From Pontibacter rufus (lineage in GTDB: Bacteria; Bacteroidota; Bacteroidia; Cytophagales; Hymenobacteraceae), in contig NZ_JADQDR010000006.1 of the NCBI RefSeq assembly GCF_015694705.1, positions 248,001-312,000 on the forward strand: a stretch of 64,000 nt of DNA, in the 5' to 3' direction. The notes under the pieces are model-generated. The model was not told the DNA's origin and ran no database searches. It was given only the letters and a program-made list of their open reading frames with translations. Below, in pieces: positions 52,715 to 62,481 of the stretch. Position 1 is the stretch's first letter; every line of letters starts with the position of its first letter. The position numbers were made by a program, and so were the translations under genes.

Positions 52715-54073
52715 TCAAAAGGTAGGTTTCCACTCCACCACCTGTATGGGCTGGGGTGGAATATTGGCCTGGCCTTCGCCGTCTACCTGCTCGACTTTTT
52801 GCACGAACAGGTTTAGTATCCCCTTTTGTTTCCAGAGCTCTGTATCATACGTTGGCTCCCAGGAGCCCAGCGACTCCTGCGTCAGGTCAACAATATTCCA
52901 CTTCGGGTTTGCCAGCTTATCAATAACAACTGCAGAAGCTTTGTTGCCTCTTTCCACATCCCGGAAAAGCATCAGCACAGATGTTGCGGCTCCGGCATTC
53001 TTTACCAGCACCTGCGGCCTTGCAATAGGTATGCGCTTGGTGCCCGCCCCGCTCAGGCTGAAAGGCGTTGTGCGGAAGTCCAGTTGAAGCGATTGCCAGG
53101 CATTGCTGTTGTGGTACACCAGATGATATTGCGGCACCTCAGAACCAGCCTCCCGCCAGTAGGTGGCGATAAAAGGGTTTCCCTTTTCATCGGCTCCCAT
53201 AGAGGTCTGGTTAATCAGTTCGCTGTTTTGCGGAATAGCCCAGGCTTTTTCTGCGGTAGCTTCTGTGATAGGCAGCGTATACTTTTCCCCATTGGATTTT
53301 TCCCAGGTTTTGCCTCCATCCCTGGAGCGGGCGTAGCTCAGGTCGTGGTTGCTGGCTACATCGGGGCTCTCGCGCCACACCCACGATACATGTATGGTGC
53401 CCAGCCGGTCGATGTACGCCTGCCAGTAAGCATTACGCTTTCCCTCGCCGTCAATGAGGTTGCTGTGCAGTTGAGTCCACTGTTGTGTTTTGGTGTCGTA
53501 GCTATTGATGACCATATTGCCCTGGCCGGAGCCGCCATCGCGGTAAAAGAACATGAGGTTGCCGTTCTGCAGCTTGTAAAACTCCGGGTAAGACACGACA
53601 TTCTCATTCTGGCCCGTCATGGGCATTTTACCCGTCATCTGCAAAGAGCCGGGGCTCACACTGCGGGCGTAGTTCAGCTTGTTGTTGTGGTGGTCCCAGG
53701 AAAGATGCAGGTAGCCGGCTCCATCCACCATCATACTGATGGTATTGTGGGCGTCCGCTGCATTGCCTCTGAAATCTGTCTTCCGGATCTCCCAATTATC
53801 GGAGCCGCTTTTTCTTTTGGCTAGCACAACAAACCGGTCGGCATCATACCAGGCAGCGTACTGCGTGTCCTGAAAGGTGACCAGGGAATTCTTACGGAAC
53901 ACCACCACGTTCACAGAATTATTTGCCCAGCCATCCGCCACCGTGGTAATAGTCGGCTCCGACAGGCGGGCTGTTGTGCAGGCTGTAACGAGTAAGCAGG
54001 CGCAGCATAATAGCCTCACCAACTGCGGCATCTTATAAAAATCCTTGTGAGTCATGTAATAGATTGTGTTCAA
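52715..54073 (-). CDS. BNR-type seven-bladed propeller lipoprotein (PL24/PL25/PL27/GH145-like)
   Basis: A secreted beta-propeller of the BNR_4 superfamily. A lipobox LLVTAC is preceded by a hydrophobic run; ATGs at 54073, 54055 and 54031 are all possible, the last giving the most usual signal length. Propeller strands repeat through the protein (YLHLSWDHHNNKLNYARS, IHVSWVWRESPDVASNHD, PFIATYWREAG, LMLFRDVERG). The WDHHNNKLNYARS segment, with its His pair, recalls the active-site blade of ulvan lyases and of enzymes on rhamnosyl-glucuronate caps of arabinogalactan (families named from memory). Whether it is a lyase or hydrolase cannot be told. It sits between GH105 and GH43 genes. Confidence 0.8.
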   Translation of the reverse strand: MNTIYYMTHKDFYKMPQLVRLLCCACLLVTACTTARLSEPTITTVADGWANNSVNVVVFRKNSLVTFQDTQYAAWYDADRFVVLAKRKSGSDNWEIRKTDFRGNAADAHNTISMMVDGAGYLHLSWDHHNNKLNYARSVSPGSLQMTGKMPMTGQNENVVSYPEFYKLQNGNLMFFYRDGGSGQGNMVINSYDTKTQQWTQLHSNLIDGEGKRNAYWQAYIDRLGTIHVSWVWRESPDVASNHDLSYARSRDGGKTWEKSNGEKYTLPITEATAEKAWAIPQNSELINQTSMGADEKGNPFIATYWREAGSEVPQYHLVYHNSNAWQSLQLDFRTTPFSLSGAGTKRIPIARPQVLVKNAGAATSVLMLFRDVERGNKASAVVIDKLANPKWNIVDLTQESLGSWEPTYDTELWKQKGILNLFVQKVEQVDGEGQANIPPQPIQVVEWKPTF

Positions 54074-54176
54074 ATACCTGTCGCAGTAGTAGCTCCTAAG
54101 TTGGTAAAATCACTGAAAGGAAGCTGCTGATCTGAGCACAAATCAGCACCACTTGTAAGCCTATACTATCCTGCAA

Positions 54177-56405
54177 TTACTGTTTTATACTGATAGCTTC
54201 TATACCCTGATGGGTAGGCTTCACCTGCTTTATACTACCATCGGGGTTAAACTCCAGTTTGTCTATACTTACCTCACGGTTGTAACCGGCTGCGTCTCCC
54301 ATGGTAATCCCTTTCGGGTAGTTAAAGCGATGGTAAACAATGTACCATTCATCTTTGCCAGGAATTTGAATTACGGAGTTGTGGCCGGTGGCATAAATGC
54401 CTGCCGCTTTGTCCTTGGCTATAACTAAATTATTCTCCGGAACCTTTATCTTCCCCAGTGGAGCATCAGAAGTGCCATAACGTACCCGGTAGTTCTCACT
54501 GCGCGTATCGTCTTCAGACCACATGAAATAATAAGTGCCATTCCTGTAAAATACCGTGGTGCCCTCCCGAAAAGTGGCATCAGGCGTGAGAATTTTGGTT
54601 GTGCCTGGTTTAATGGAAGTCATATCTTCATTCAGCTCGGCGCCGGCCATATATCCGTTTCCCCAGTACAGATAACTTTTGCCTGTTTCCGGATCAGTAA
54701 ACACATCCGGGTCTATCTGCTGCCCGTTGTCAATGCCTTCCGGAAACTTATCGATTAATGGCTTTCCGGAATCCACAAAAGGACCGGTGGGATCGTCTGC
54801 CACGGCAACGCCAATTTTCTGGGCAGCCGTGAAGTAATAGAAGTATTTATACTTACCGTTAATTTTCTTTTCGATGATGGCGGGAGCCCAGGCATTTCTC
54901 TTGGCCCAGCTTACATCTTCGGGCAGGTCCAGAATCACGCCTTCATCTTTCCAGTTCACCAGGTCTTCGGAAGAAAAGGTTTTGAAATAAGTGCCCGACC
55001 AGTTGTCAAAACCATCGCTGGTGGGATAGATATAAAACTTACCTGTTTTTTCGGAATACATTACATCGGGGTCGGCGTAAAAGCCTTCCAGCAACGGGTT
55101 ATGGGCTTCTTTTGCAATTACCTGATATGTATGAGGTTCCTGCCCCTGTATGGCTACCGTATAGTTGACCGACCCCGAGGTAAAATCCTGCGTGCCCTTC
55201 GGCGTAACGGATACACCGGGCAGAACAGTGAATTCCGGATCAAACGCCCGCAGGTTAGTTCCGTCTTTTACGGGCAGGTATAATGTATGTGCAGCAGTGT
55301 CGAAAGCAATATTTGTCTTTTTCAGTTCGCTCGCCCCGGCCGACTGTATTACATCGTCTGCAGTGCCCCACTTGCTCATCAGCCTGGCCGCTTCCGCTGC
55401 GGTTATAGGTAGTACTGTACCGTGCCGGGGATGAAAGTTCATACTTACATCTTCGTCAATGACGCTGAAATTCTGTAGATCTTTGCTCCTCGTAAACTGG
55501 TACTTTCCTTTTGTATACACATCATACATCAGGATATAATCTTCGCTGTTGTTAAGCTTAAACACGCCGGACCCTTCTACCGGGTCCTTTGTCTGCTGTA
55601 CATATTTGTCCTGCAGCACATACCCTCCTGTCAGTTGGTCAGAAGTCGCTACTTTTATTCCGGAGCCACTGCCCTCTGTTTTAAAGAACAAATGATATTT
55701 ACCGTCTTTGAAAATAATATCGCCATCAATAGCAGCTCCGTTGGTGGGACTATAGAAGAGTTGCCTGGGAGTGGTTTCGAGGCCGGTGAAGTCTTTGTTG
55801 GCATACGCATAATAGATCTTGTCCGGCTCTTCGCCATGTTTCATCGAAAAGTAGATCATATACTTTCCGGCTTCCGGATCATAAATTGTTTGCGGCGCCC
55901 ACACCCGGAGCAGCTTTTCGTTGCCGGGGAACTGCTCCTGAATGTTCACCACACTGGAAGTCCAGTTGATGAGGTCGGTAGACTTTAGCAGTACCATGGC
56001 CCTGTTAGAATTCCAGCCATTGGCCGACACCATGTCAGTCACCACCATATAAAAGGTTTCTCCATCTGCACCCCGCAGAATATGCGGGTCGCGCACGCCG
56101 CCTGTCGAGCTGATGTCTTTTGAATCAACAACCGGATTGTTGTTATTCAGCGCTCTGAAGGTATACCCGTCATTGCTTAGGGCAAACCGGATTGCTTCTT
56201 CGCTTTTTGTGTTGCCGGTGAAGTAAGTAAATAAGTATGCGCTATACTTCCCGTCACCCTTCTTAACTTCAGCGCTGCTGGTCTTGCTATTAAGGGAAGA
56301 GTTGCCCGTTAGCTGCTGTCCACAAGCTGACATGAGTATACTTAAAGCTATACAAAGACATTTCTGCTTGTATTGGTAGCTGTTATCCAAAATGCTGTAC
56401 GCCAT
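54177..56405 (-). CDS. two-domain GH43-type glycosidase lipoprotein
   Basis: Two five-bladed GH43-like propellers in one chain of 742 residues. The frame starts at 56456, but the ATG at 56405 yields a proper lipoprotein signal (ALSILMSAC), which I choose. The first domain (about 60-330) has GVRDPHILRGADGETFYMV with a GH43-like Asp and INWTSSVVNIQEQF. A linker with KKTNIAFDTAAHTLYLPVKDG joins the second domain (about 435-740), with the strong motifs GFYADPDVMYSEKTGKFY (nucleophile-side Asp), IDPDVFTDPETGKSYLYWGN and FREGTTVFYRNGTYYFMWSE (acid Glu). This second domain is catalytic GH43, active on arabinan, galactan or xylose links. The first may be catalytic or a binding propeller. Confidence 0.85.
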   Translation of the reverse strand: MAYSILDNSYQYKQKCLCIALSILMSACGQQLTGNSSLNSKTSSAEVKKGDGKYSAYLFTYFTGNTKSEEAIRFALSNDGYTFRALNNNNPVVDSKDISSTGGVRDPHILRGADGETFYMVVTDMVSANGWNSNRAMVLLKSTDLINWTSSVVNIQEQFPGNEKLLRVWAPQTIYDPEAGKYMIYFSMKHGEEPDKIYYAYANKDFTGLETTPRQLFYSPTNGAAIDGDIIFKDGKYHLFFKTEGSGSGIKVATSDQLTGGYVLQDKYVQQTKDPVEGSGVFKLNNSEDYILMYDVYTKGKYQFTRSKDLQNFSVIDEDVSMNFHPRHGTVLPITAAEAARLMSKWGTADDVIQSAGASELKKTNIAFDTAAHTLYLPVKDGTNLRAFDPEFTVLPGVSVTPKGTQDFTSGSVNYTVAIQGQEPHTYQVIAKEAHNPLLEGFYADPDVMYSEKTGKFYIYPTSDGFDNWSGTYFKTFSSEDLVNWKDEGVILDLPEDVSWAKRNAWAPAIIEKKINGKYKYFYYFTAAQKIGVAVADDPTGPFVDSGKPLIDKFPEGIDNGQQIDPDVFTDPETGKSYLYWGNGYMAGAELNEDMTSIKPGTTKILTPDATFREGTTVFYRNGTYYFMWSEDDTRSENYRVRYGTSDAPLGKIKVPENNLVIAKDKAAGIYATGHNSVIQIPGKDEWYIVYHRFNYPKGITMGDAAGYNREVSIDKLEFNPDGSIKQVKPTHQGIEAISIKQ

Positions 56406-56498
56406 CTCTATGTTTTTTATCCGATGTAAGTTCTGAAGCTTTATTGTAACTATCAAAATTTCACAGCCCGAACCCTGTGTAATGCCTGTTGAGCACCA

Positions 56499-57767
56499 TC
56501 AATGCAAATCCAGCGCATGATCTGCAGGAAAATCCTGTCCTGTCCAGGCCTTTACCGCTGTCCAGGGAGCAGCTGGCGCTGACCAGAAGGTATCGGTTTC
56601 CGGTAAGCCAAGCGGCAGGAAGATAGTGGCGCAGAGGTATAAGCTCCCAGTTGTGATATAAAAGTCTGCCGCATCCGGCTGGTAACCATACAAACCGATA
56701 TTCAGCCAGCCCTTCTTTGTGAAGGAGGAAGGCGCAGTGAGTGTCTTGTTAATAACTGCTGTTAAGGCGCTCCGAACCTGAGCCGGGCTCAAAGATTCCG
56801 GCAGTTGTTGCCTCATTGCCATATCCGCCAGGTGATGAAAAGCGCCGCCCCGATAAGCTATAGAACGGCCAATGACAGGATAAGAGCCGTCTGTATTGAT
56901 TAGCCGTTCCTGTATCTCCGCATAGCGCTTAGTGATCTTATCGAATTCAGGCGCATAGCCCTTATACCTGTTGCTCTTCTTGCCGGCAACCTCCAGGATG
57001 GTAGCCAGGTATGGCTGGATAACGTAGCTGTTGTAATAATCCAGAGCGAAGTTCATCCCATCAGAATACATCCCATCTCCCACATACCAGTGCTCCGAGA
57101 ATTCCCTGATGCCGTACTCTATCCGGACTGGATCATAGTCCATTCCATAGTTAGCGAAAAAGGCTTCTATCATACCTGAAAACAGAATCCAGTTGCTGTA
57201 AACCGGAACTGTGTTTCGCGTAATCTTAAAAGCCGTTATCACCTGTTCCTGCACTTTCCTATCCAGGTGCTCCCACAGCCAGGGGCATTTTATCAAACCC
57301 AAAGCAAGGAAAGAAGCATCCACCAAAGGCTGCCCTCCTTCCCACTGCATGTAATCTTTAGCTGACGGGTTCACCGCATTGGCAACAGCTTTTAAAGCCC
57401 ACTGCCGATACTGGTTCCGCAGGGCCACTTCTTCTTTCGAACCGCCCTCCAGGTTAAGCCAGGGCCCGATGCCACTCATCACCCTGCCAAAAGCCTCCAG
57501 GTAAGCGACTTTCTCCCGTGAAGCCTTGTTGTCAATCTTTTCAGACAAGGCTACGGGCATTGTCTCTTTCAGCTGATCCGCAGCCAGGTTAGACAAAACC
57601 GGCCTGGCTACTTTATCCATGTAGTGCAGCCATAACTCCCTGTCGCTGCTGCCAGGTTGTTTCTTTTTTTGCGCCACTACCACAGGCACCAGGCTGTCTG
57701 GCACACAGAATAAAAGGAGCAGTAAAATAGTGGTTAATAATTTCGCCTTTTCTTTAAAGAACATCAT
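56499..57767 (-). CDS. secreted DUF2264 protein (GH154-type)
   Basis: A 422-residue exported protein of the DUF2264 family; family GH154, in which I recall beta-glucuronidases, covers part of it. The signal peptide is long and hydrophobic (about 1-33). Typical features are SGIGPWLNLEG (about 96-107), GGQPLVDASFLALGL, RNTVPVYSNWILFSGMIEAF, YGIREFSEHWYVGDGMYSDG and GRSIAYRGGAFHHLADMAM, a pattern of helix-rich toroid proteins. In such a place it should remove glucuronic acid caps from arabinogalactan side chains, working with GH105, the BNR propeller and GH43. Substrate assignment is inference. It lies 93 bases before the GH43 gene and 124 bases after SusD2. Confidence 0.85.
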   Translation of the reverse strand: MMFFKEKAKLLTTILLLLLFCVPDSLVPVVVAQKKKQPGSSDRELWLHYMDKVARPVLSNLAADQLKETMPVALSEKIDNKASREKVAYLEAFGRVMSGIGPWLNLEGGSKEEVALRNQYRQWALKAVANAVNPSAKDYMQWEGGQPLVDASFLALGLIKCPWLWEHLDRKVQEQVITAFKITRNTVPVYSNWILFSGMIEAFFANYGMDYDPVRIEYGIREFSEHWYVGDGMYSDGMNFALDYYNSYVIQPYLATILEVAGKKSNRYKGYAPEFDKITKRYAEIQERLINTDGSYPVIGRSIAYRGGAFHHLADMAMRQQLPESLSPAQVRSALTAVINKTLTAPSSFTKKGWLNIGLYGYQPDAADFYITTGSLYLCATIFLPLGLPETDTFWSAPAAPWTAVKAWTGQDFPADHALDLH

Positions 57768-57791
57768 TGTTGCTTAATCAACTAAAAAGTA

Positions 57792-57856
57792 CTGACTCTG
57801 TGTTCAGGAAATACTTCTAAACAATCTTCAGAGGCACTTCCCGGACACAGAGTCAG
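57792..57856. terminator. long hairpin between SusD2 and the DUF2264 gene
   Basis: CTGACTCTGTGT (57792-57803) pairs perfectly with ACACAGAGTCAG (57845-57856), 12 bp, and the inner part can pair further with wobbles. It sits 35 bases after the SusD2 stop. It could end or attenuate the SusCD transcript, giving more SusCD than enzyme mRNA. Confidence 0.6.
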
Positions 57857-57890
57857 GTTATAGATTTATATACCCTGGAATAGCCAGAAT

Positions 57891-59501
57891 TTAGTAACCC
57901 GGGTTCTGCTCCAGCACCGCGTCCTTGTTCAGGTCAATTTCGTTTTGCGGAATAGGCAGCAACAGGTTATTTTCAGTCAATCCTGTAATCGGATTGATGG
58001 GAGCGTCGTTGTTCAGCCGCGTCGCACGATCTATCAAAGTACCGGTACGCATAAGGGTGAAACGGCGGTTCTCTTCAGCCAGCAATTCACGTGCTCTTTC
58101 ATCCAGGATAAAGTCTAACGTAATATCCGCGGCACTTACGTGTGGCGCATGGGCTCTGTCGCGCAGCACGTTAATGGATTCGGCGGCTTCCTCCAGCTTG
58201 CCCTGCTTAAACTCCGCCTCTGTGCGGAACAAGTAGGTTTCGCCTAGGCGCATCAGGATAAAGTCCTTCCACATGCCGTAGCCGAACACGTCCAGCGGGT
58301 CAAACTGGCCCCATTTCATGGTGTAAGGGCAGATGATATAAAGAGTGTCCGGGCCTTCATAAGGCACTTCCGTTTTATAGATGTTGCTGTATTTTGGGGC
58401 TGGGTCATTGTACCAGAGATGCCTGTTGATGTTATACTCTGAATTGCGCATATCGCCCTCCGGATACAGGTCATACAGCACCCAATTGTTCAGCCTGATG
58501 CGGGCCACGCCCCTGCCACCGAGTGAATCAGCAGGTACCATGCCAGCCCTGTTGTGGTAAGCAGCCTGCCAGACACGGCGCTGCTGCGGGTTATCCGTCA
58601 TGCCGCCGGGCACATTTCGGGGGTTCTCCGCCTCCATAACCCAGATAGCCTCGGTGTTGCCCTGGCTTCGGCGCTCGTTGCCATAGATAAACATGTCAGA
58701 GAAAGGGTCACCCGGCTGGTTAGCCTTGAGACCATAACGCTGGGTGATGAGGCTGAACCGGCCGCTGTTGATCACAACATCAGCCTGCTCTTCCGCCTTG
58801 GCGTTATCGCCGGTGCGAAGGTATACTTCGGACAGCAAGTGGTTGGCCATGTACTTGTTGGCCCGGGCCTGCCTGTCAGCAGGCAAATCAGCTATGTCCG
58901 GCAGGTTCTCGGCTGCAAACTGCAGGTCCGACACAATAAGGCTGTTCACATCCTCCAGCGGCGCCCGCACAAAATCTGTCTTTGGGGCGGTAAGCGGCTC
59001 GGTAACGATTGGCACCCCGCCAAAGGCGGTAGCCAAAACGTTGTAGGCTAAGCCCCTGAAAAACCGTGCCTCGGCTTCAATACGGCTCTTGTTCTCGTCT
59101 GTGATGCTGGTAATGTCTGGATTTTTGATGTTCTGGATGATGATGTTGGCATTGTTGATCATCGTATAGGACCAGTTCCAGGTATAATCTGCGGCACCGT
59201 CTGTGGAGTTCAAACGGCCGTAATCAAAGTATGGCGCCTCAATGCCCTGCGGCTGTACGGGCCACACAATGTCGGTGCCCACCTGCCACACAGCCGGCCA
59301 GCCCTGCGCCCAGCTCACGGAATAGAACGTGCTGTTGTGATTGTAAAGACCTATAAGCGAGGCCTCAAAGCCCGCCTCATCTGTCAGGGTGGAAGGGGCG
59401 TAGTTGCTGAGTACCTCTTCGTCCAGGAAAGAATCATCACAGGCTGTAAACAGTTGCAGCCCCATGCAAGCGCAGACGAATATCTTTATATGCTTTTTCA
59501 T
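57891..59501 (-). CDS. SusD/RagB-family nutrient-binding lipoprotein
   Basis: The lid lipoprotein of the second SusCD pair, 536 residues. The frame extends to 59672 inside the SusC2 gene, but the ATG at 59501 gives a lipobox (LQLFTAC, Cys21) and lies 25 bases after the SusC2 stop; I choose it. Family traits include DEAGFEASLIGLYNHNSTFY, INNANIIIQNIKNPD, ANKYMANHLLSEVYLRTGDN and the end LLLPIPQNEIDLNKDAVLEQNPGY. It binds the substrate at the cell surface. With SusC2 it should serve the glycan opened by the downstream GH105, BNR, GH43 and DUF2264 enzymes, which follow on the same strand. Confidence 0.94.
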   Translation of the reverse strand: MKKHIKIFVCACMGLQLFTACDDSFLDEEVLSNYAPSTLTDEAGFEASLIGLYNHNSTFYSVSWAQGWPAVWQVGTDIVWPVQPQGIEAPYFDYGRLNSTDGAADYTWNWSYTMINNANIIIQNIKNPDITSITDENKSRIEAEARFFRGLAYNVLATAFGGVPIVTEPLTAPKTDFVRAPLEDVNSLIVSDLQFAAENLPDIADLPADRQARANKYMANHLLSEVYLRTGDNAKAEEQADVVINSGRFSLITQRYGLKANQPGDPFSDMFIYGNERRSQGNTEAIWVMEAENPRNVPGGMTDNPQQRRVWQAAYHNRAGMVPADSLGGRGVARIRLNNWVLYDLYPEGDMRNSEYNINRHLWYNDPAPKYSNIYKTEVPYEGPDTLYIICPYTMKWGQFDPLDVFGYGMWKDFILMRLGETYLFRTEAEFKQGKLEEAAESINVLRDRAHAPHVSAADITLDFILDERARELLAEENRRFTLMRTGTLIDRATRLNNDAPINPITGLTENNLLLPIPQNEIDLNKDAVLEQNPGY

Positions 59502-59526
59502 TTTCGCTATTTTATAACAGTAGTGA

Positions 59527-62481
59527 TTACAGGGCCAGGTTAAGTCCGAAAGAAATGGATCTGACCAGCGGATAGTTGTTTGTCCAATCGCCGGAGCCCC
59601 TGGAAGACTGGTTGCTCTCCGGATCCCAGCCGATCCAGTCGGTGAAAGTATACAGGTTACGACCGGCTGCATAAAGCGTCAGCCCCTGCACGTTATACTT
59701 GTCCAGGAAAGAGGCCGGAACGGTATAACTCAGCCTGGCATCTTTGATGCGGACATAGCTGGCGTCTCTCGGGAATCCGTAGCCGATGTTGCGATAGCTA
59801 AGCGACGGCCACTCGTTGCTTCGGTTTTCCGGGGTCCAGTAACCGATCTCTGCGGGGATGTTTCTGCGGCCGGCCTCATCACCGTAGAAGATGTCCGGGT
59901 CGTTTTTCAATGATCCGTGCGACGCCTGCAGGAACACGCTCAGATGGAAGTTGCCATAGTTAAAGGTGTTGGTCAGGCCGCCATACCACTTGGGCAGCGT
60001 AGAACCCAGAATCATCTCGTCATCGCTGTTGATCACGCCGTCGCCGTTCACGTCCTCAAACTTCAGGTCGCCCGGCTTGGCGCTCATCGTAGACGGAATG
60101 TCATCGCCCTCCTGCCACACACCCAGCCAGTTATAGTCGTATATAATGCCAACAGGTTCGCCTATAAACCATCTGTTGCCCACGTCGCTTTTCTTGTCTC
60201 CGTACAGATCCACAATCTCGTTTTTGTTGGAACTGATGTTAAAGTTGGTTTCCCAGGAGAACTTGCCCGACTGTATGTTTATAGTATTAAGCGTCAGCTC
60301 AATGCCTTTGTTCTTCAGTTCACCCAGATTGTCCCACACTTGTGAGTAGCCTGTAATGTTAGGGATACCTCTCAGCAACAACAGATCCTCGGTTCTGGCC
60401 TTGTACACCTCAATCGTACCATTAATCCTGTTGTTCAGGAAGCCGAAGTCCAGGCCCAGGTTGGCGGAGGTGGTCGTCTCCCAGTTCAGATCCGCATTTC
60501 CAAGCCTTCCGGCCAGCACCCCAATAGAGCTGGAACCGCCAAATGGAAAGCGAACGGTGTTTTCCAGAGTAGAAGTCTGGTTAGGCGAAATGGCCTGGTT
60601 GCCGGACTGTCCATAAGAGAACCGCAGCTTCAGCTGTGTGATATAGCTGGCGTCCTTCAGGAAATCTTCGTTGGCAATGTTCCAGCCCAACGCCATGGAC
60701 GGGAAGGTGGCATACTTGTTTGTGTTGACACCGAAGGCGGAATAACCGTCTCTTCGCGCAGTTAAAGTTAGCAAATAGCGGCTGTCATAAGAGTAGTTGA
60801 TTCTTCCCATCTGAGAAAGCAGGCTTGTTCTGTCACTTCTGGAAGAAGAGGACCTGTTCTCGCCGGCGCCCAGGTTGTAGAAGGACAGCTGGTCGTTGAT
60901 GAACGTGTTAGCAGAAGCTCCTGACTCAAAATAATCGGTCGCCTGTGCGCTGTAAAGCCCGGTAAAGAAGATGTGGTGCTTGCCGAAGTCTCTCTCATAA
61001 GAGAGGATGTTCTCCAGCACCCACTCGTTGGTTTCGTTGTTGTTGGCGTAAGCAGAACCTACCAAATCGTTTGCCTGCCGGCCCGTGTAGCCGTCCTGGC
61101 GCCCAATCTCATAAGTATAAGAGGCGTTCAACCGATATTTCAGACCCTTCAGGAAGTTAGGGGCAACCTCTACATAGCCCGTGCCGCTAATGTACTTTCT
61201 CCTGTCCACCCGGTCCGTCGTCAGGCCCAGCAGCGGGTTGGCAAACAGCAATTCCGGGTACATCGGGTAAATCTCATACTTGCCAAATTCGTCATATACT
61301 TGCCCGTAGGGGCTCATGGCGGTGGCGAGCAGCATGTTGGCGCGGCCGCCGTCGGAGTTGTGGTCTGCAAAGTATAGCGAGGTACCGGCTTTCAGGTAGT
61401 CGGTCAATGTTGCGTCGATGTTAGAGCGGATACTCGCCCGCTGAAACTCATACCCTTTGATAACACCCTTTTGGTTCAGGTAGCCGCCTGTTACATAATA
61501 CTGCAGGTTGTCCGTCCCGCCGGAGATGCTCAGGTTGTGCTCTGTAATCCTGCCGGGTTGGGTGGCCATATCCAGCCAGTCAGTTGTTTTGCCCGCATTG
61601 TAGTTTTCCACCTCGTTGGTGTTTGGCAATACCTGCGTCTGCGTCAGCCCCTGGGCAATCAGGTAGTCCTTATACTTCTGCACGTATGCTTCTGCGGTGC
61701 CCGGCGTCAGTTCGTGCGAGATATCCTCCACCCCATAGTAGCCGCTGTAGCTGATCCTCGGTTTGCCAGTTGTTCCTCTTTTTGTGGTTATCAGGATCAC
61801 ACCGTTTGATCCCCTGGTTCCGTAAATGGCCACAGCAGAGGCGTCTTTCAGGATCTCGATAGAGGCAATGTCGTTGGCGTTAATGTCATTGATTTCCCCT
61901 AAAAACGGTGCCCCATCTACCACAATAAACGGCGATGTATTCGCACTAAGCGAGTTTATCCCTCTTATTCTCATCGAACCGGAACTGCCCGGCACAGAGG
62001 AACCCTGCGAGATGTTCAGACCTGCCGTGGTGCCCTGAATGGCTTGTGTCAGGTCTGTTACCGGAAGGTTAGAGAGCCTGTCTTTTGGCACTGAGGCTAC
62101 CGAGCCGGTGATATCGGATCGCTTCTGCGTGCCGTAGCCCACCACCACTACCTCGTCCAGCGCCTCAGCGTCAGCCCCCATCTGTACATCAATGGTTGCT
62201 CTGTTGTTGATGGGTACTTCCTGTGTTTCAAACCCGATATAAGAAAAGCTTAAGGTGCCATTACCGGATGGCACATTGATGGAATACATGCCGTCTGCTC
62301 CTGTAGGGGCAGCAATGGTGGTTCCTTTCAGCAGAACAGTTACTCCCGGCAGGCCGGTGCCATTCTCATCCGTTACCTTGCCCTGCACTGTCAGCCCCTG
62401 CGCGAATGCCGCAGCAACAGTGAAAAACAATAGCGGTAGAACCAAAAAGTATTTCAGTTCTTTAAGTAAGTAGTGTTGCAT
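59527..62481 (-). CDS. SusC/RagA-family TonB-linked outer membrane protein
   Basis: The importer of the second SusCD pair, 984 residues. A signal peptide (about 1-28, ending AAAFAQ) is followed by a CarboxypepD_reg-like domain (GKVTDENGTGLPGVTVLLKG, about 34-53), the TonB box LDEVVVVGYGTQKR (about 110-123), plug motifs (LTQAIQGTTAGLN, IVVDGAPF, DASAVAIYGTRGSNGVILI) and the barrel. It shares little identity in the barrel with the SusC at 44342, so the two pairs probably import different oligosaccharides. It begins the transcript that should run through SusD2 into the enzyme genes. Confidence 0.95.
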   Translation of the reverse strand: MQHYLLKELKYFLVLPLLFFTVAAAFAQGLTVQGKVTDENGTGLPGVTVLLKGTTIAAPTGADGMYSINVPSGNGTLSFSYIGFETQEVPINNRATIDVQMGADAEALDEVVVVGYGTQKRSDITGSVASVPKDRLSNLPVTDLTQAIQGTTAGLNISQGSSVPGSSGSMRIRGINSLSANTSPFIVVDGAPFLGEINDINANDIASIEILKDASAVAIYGTRGSNGVILITTKRGTTGKPRISYSGYYGVEDISHELTPGTAEAYVQKYKDYLIAQGLTQTQVLPNTNEVENYNAGKTTDWLDMATQPGRITEHNLSISGGTDNLQYYVTGGYLNQKGVIKGYEFQRASIRSNIDATLTDYLKAGTSLYFADHNSDGGRANMLLATAMSPYGQVYDEFGKYEIYPMYPELLFANPLLGLTTDRVDRRKYISGTGYVEVAPNFLKGLKYRLNASYTYEIGRQDGYTGRQANDLVGSAYANNNETNEWVLENILSYERDFGKHHIFFTGLYSAQATDYFESGASANTFINDQLSFYNLGAGENRSSSSRSDRTSLLSQMGRINYSYDSRYLLTLTARRDGYSAFGVNTNKYATFPSMALGWNIANEDFLKDASYITQLKLRFSYGQSGNQAISPNQTSTLENTVRFPFGGSSSIGVLAGRLGNADLNWETTTSANLGLDFGFLNNRINGTIEVYKARTEDLLLLRGIPNITGYSQVWDNLGELKNKGIELTLNTINIQSGKFSWETNFNISSNKNEIVDLYGDKKSDVGNRWFIGEPVGIIYDYNWLGVWQEGDDIPSTMSAKPGDLKFEDVNGDGVINSDDEMILGSTLPKWYGGLTNTFNYGNFHLSVFLQASHGSLKNDPDIFYGDEAGRRNIPAEIGYWTPENRSNEWPSLSYRNIGYGFPRDASYVRIKDARLSYTVPASFLDKYNVQGLTLYAAGRNLYTFTDWIGWDPESNQSSRGSGDWTNNYPLVRSISFGLNLAL

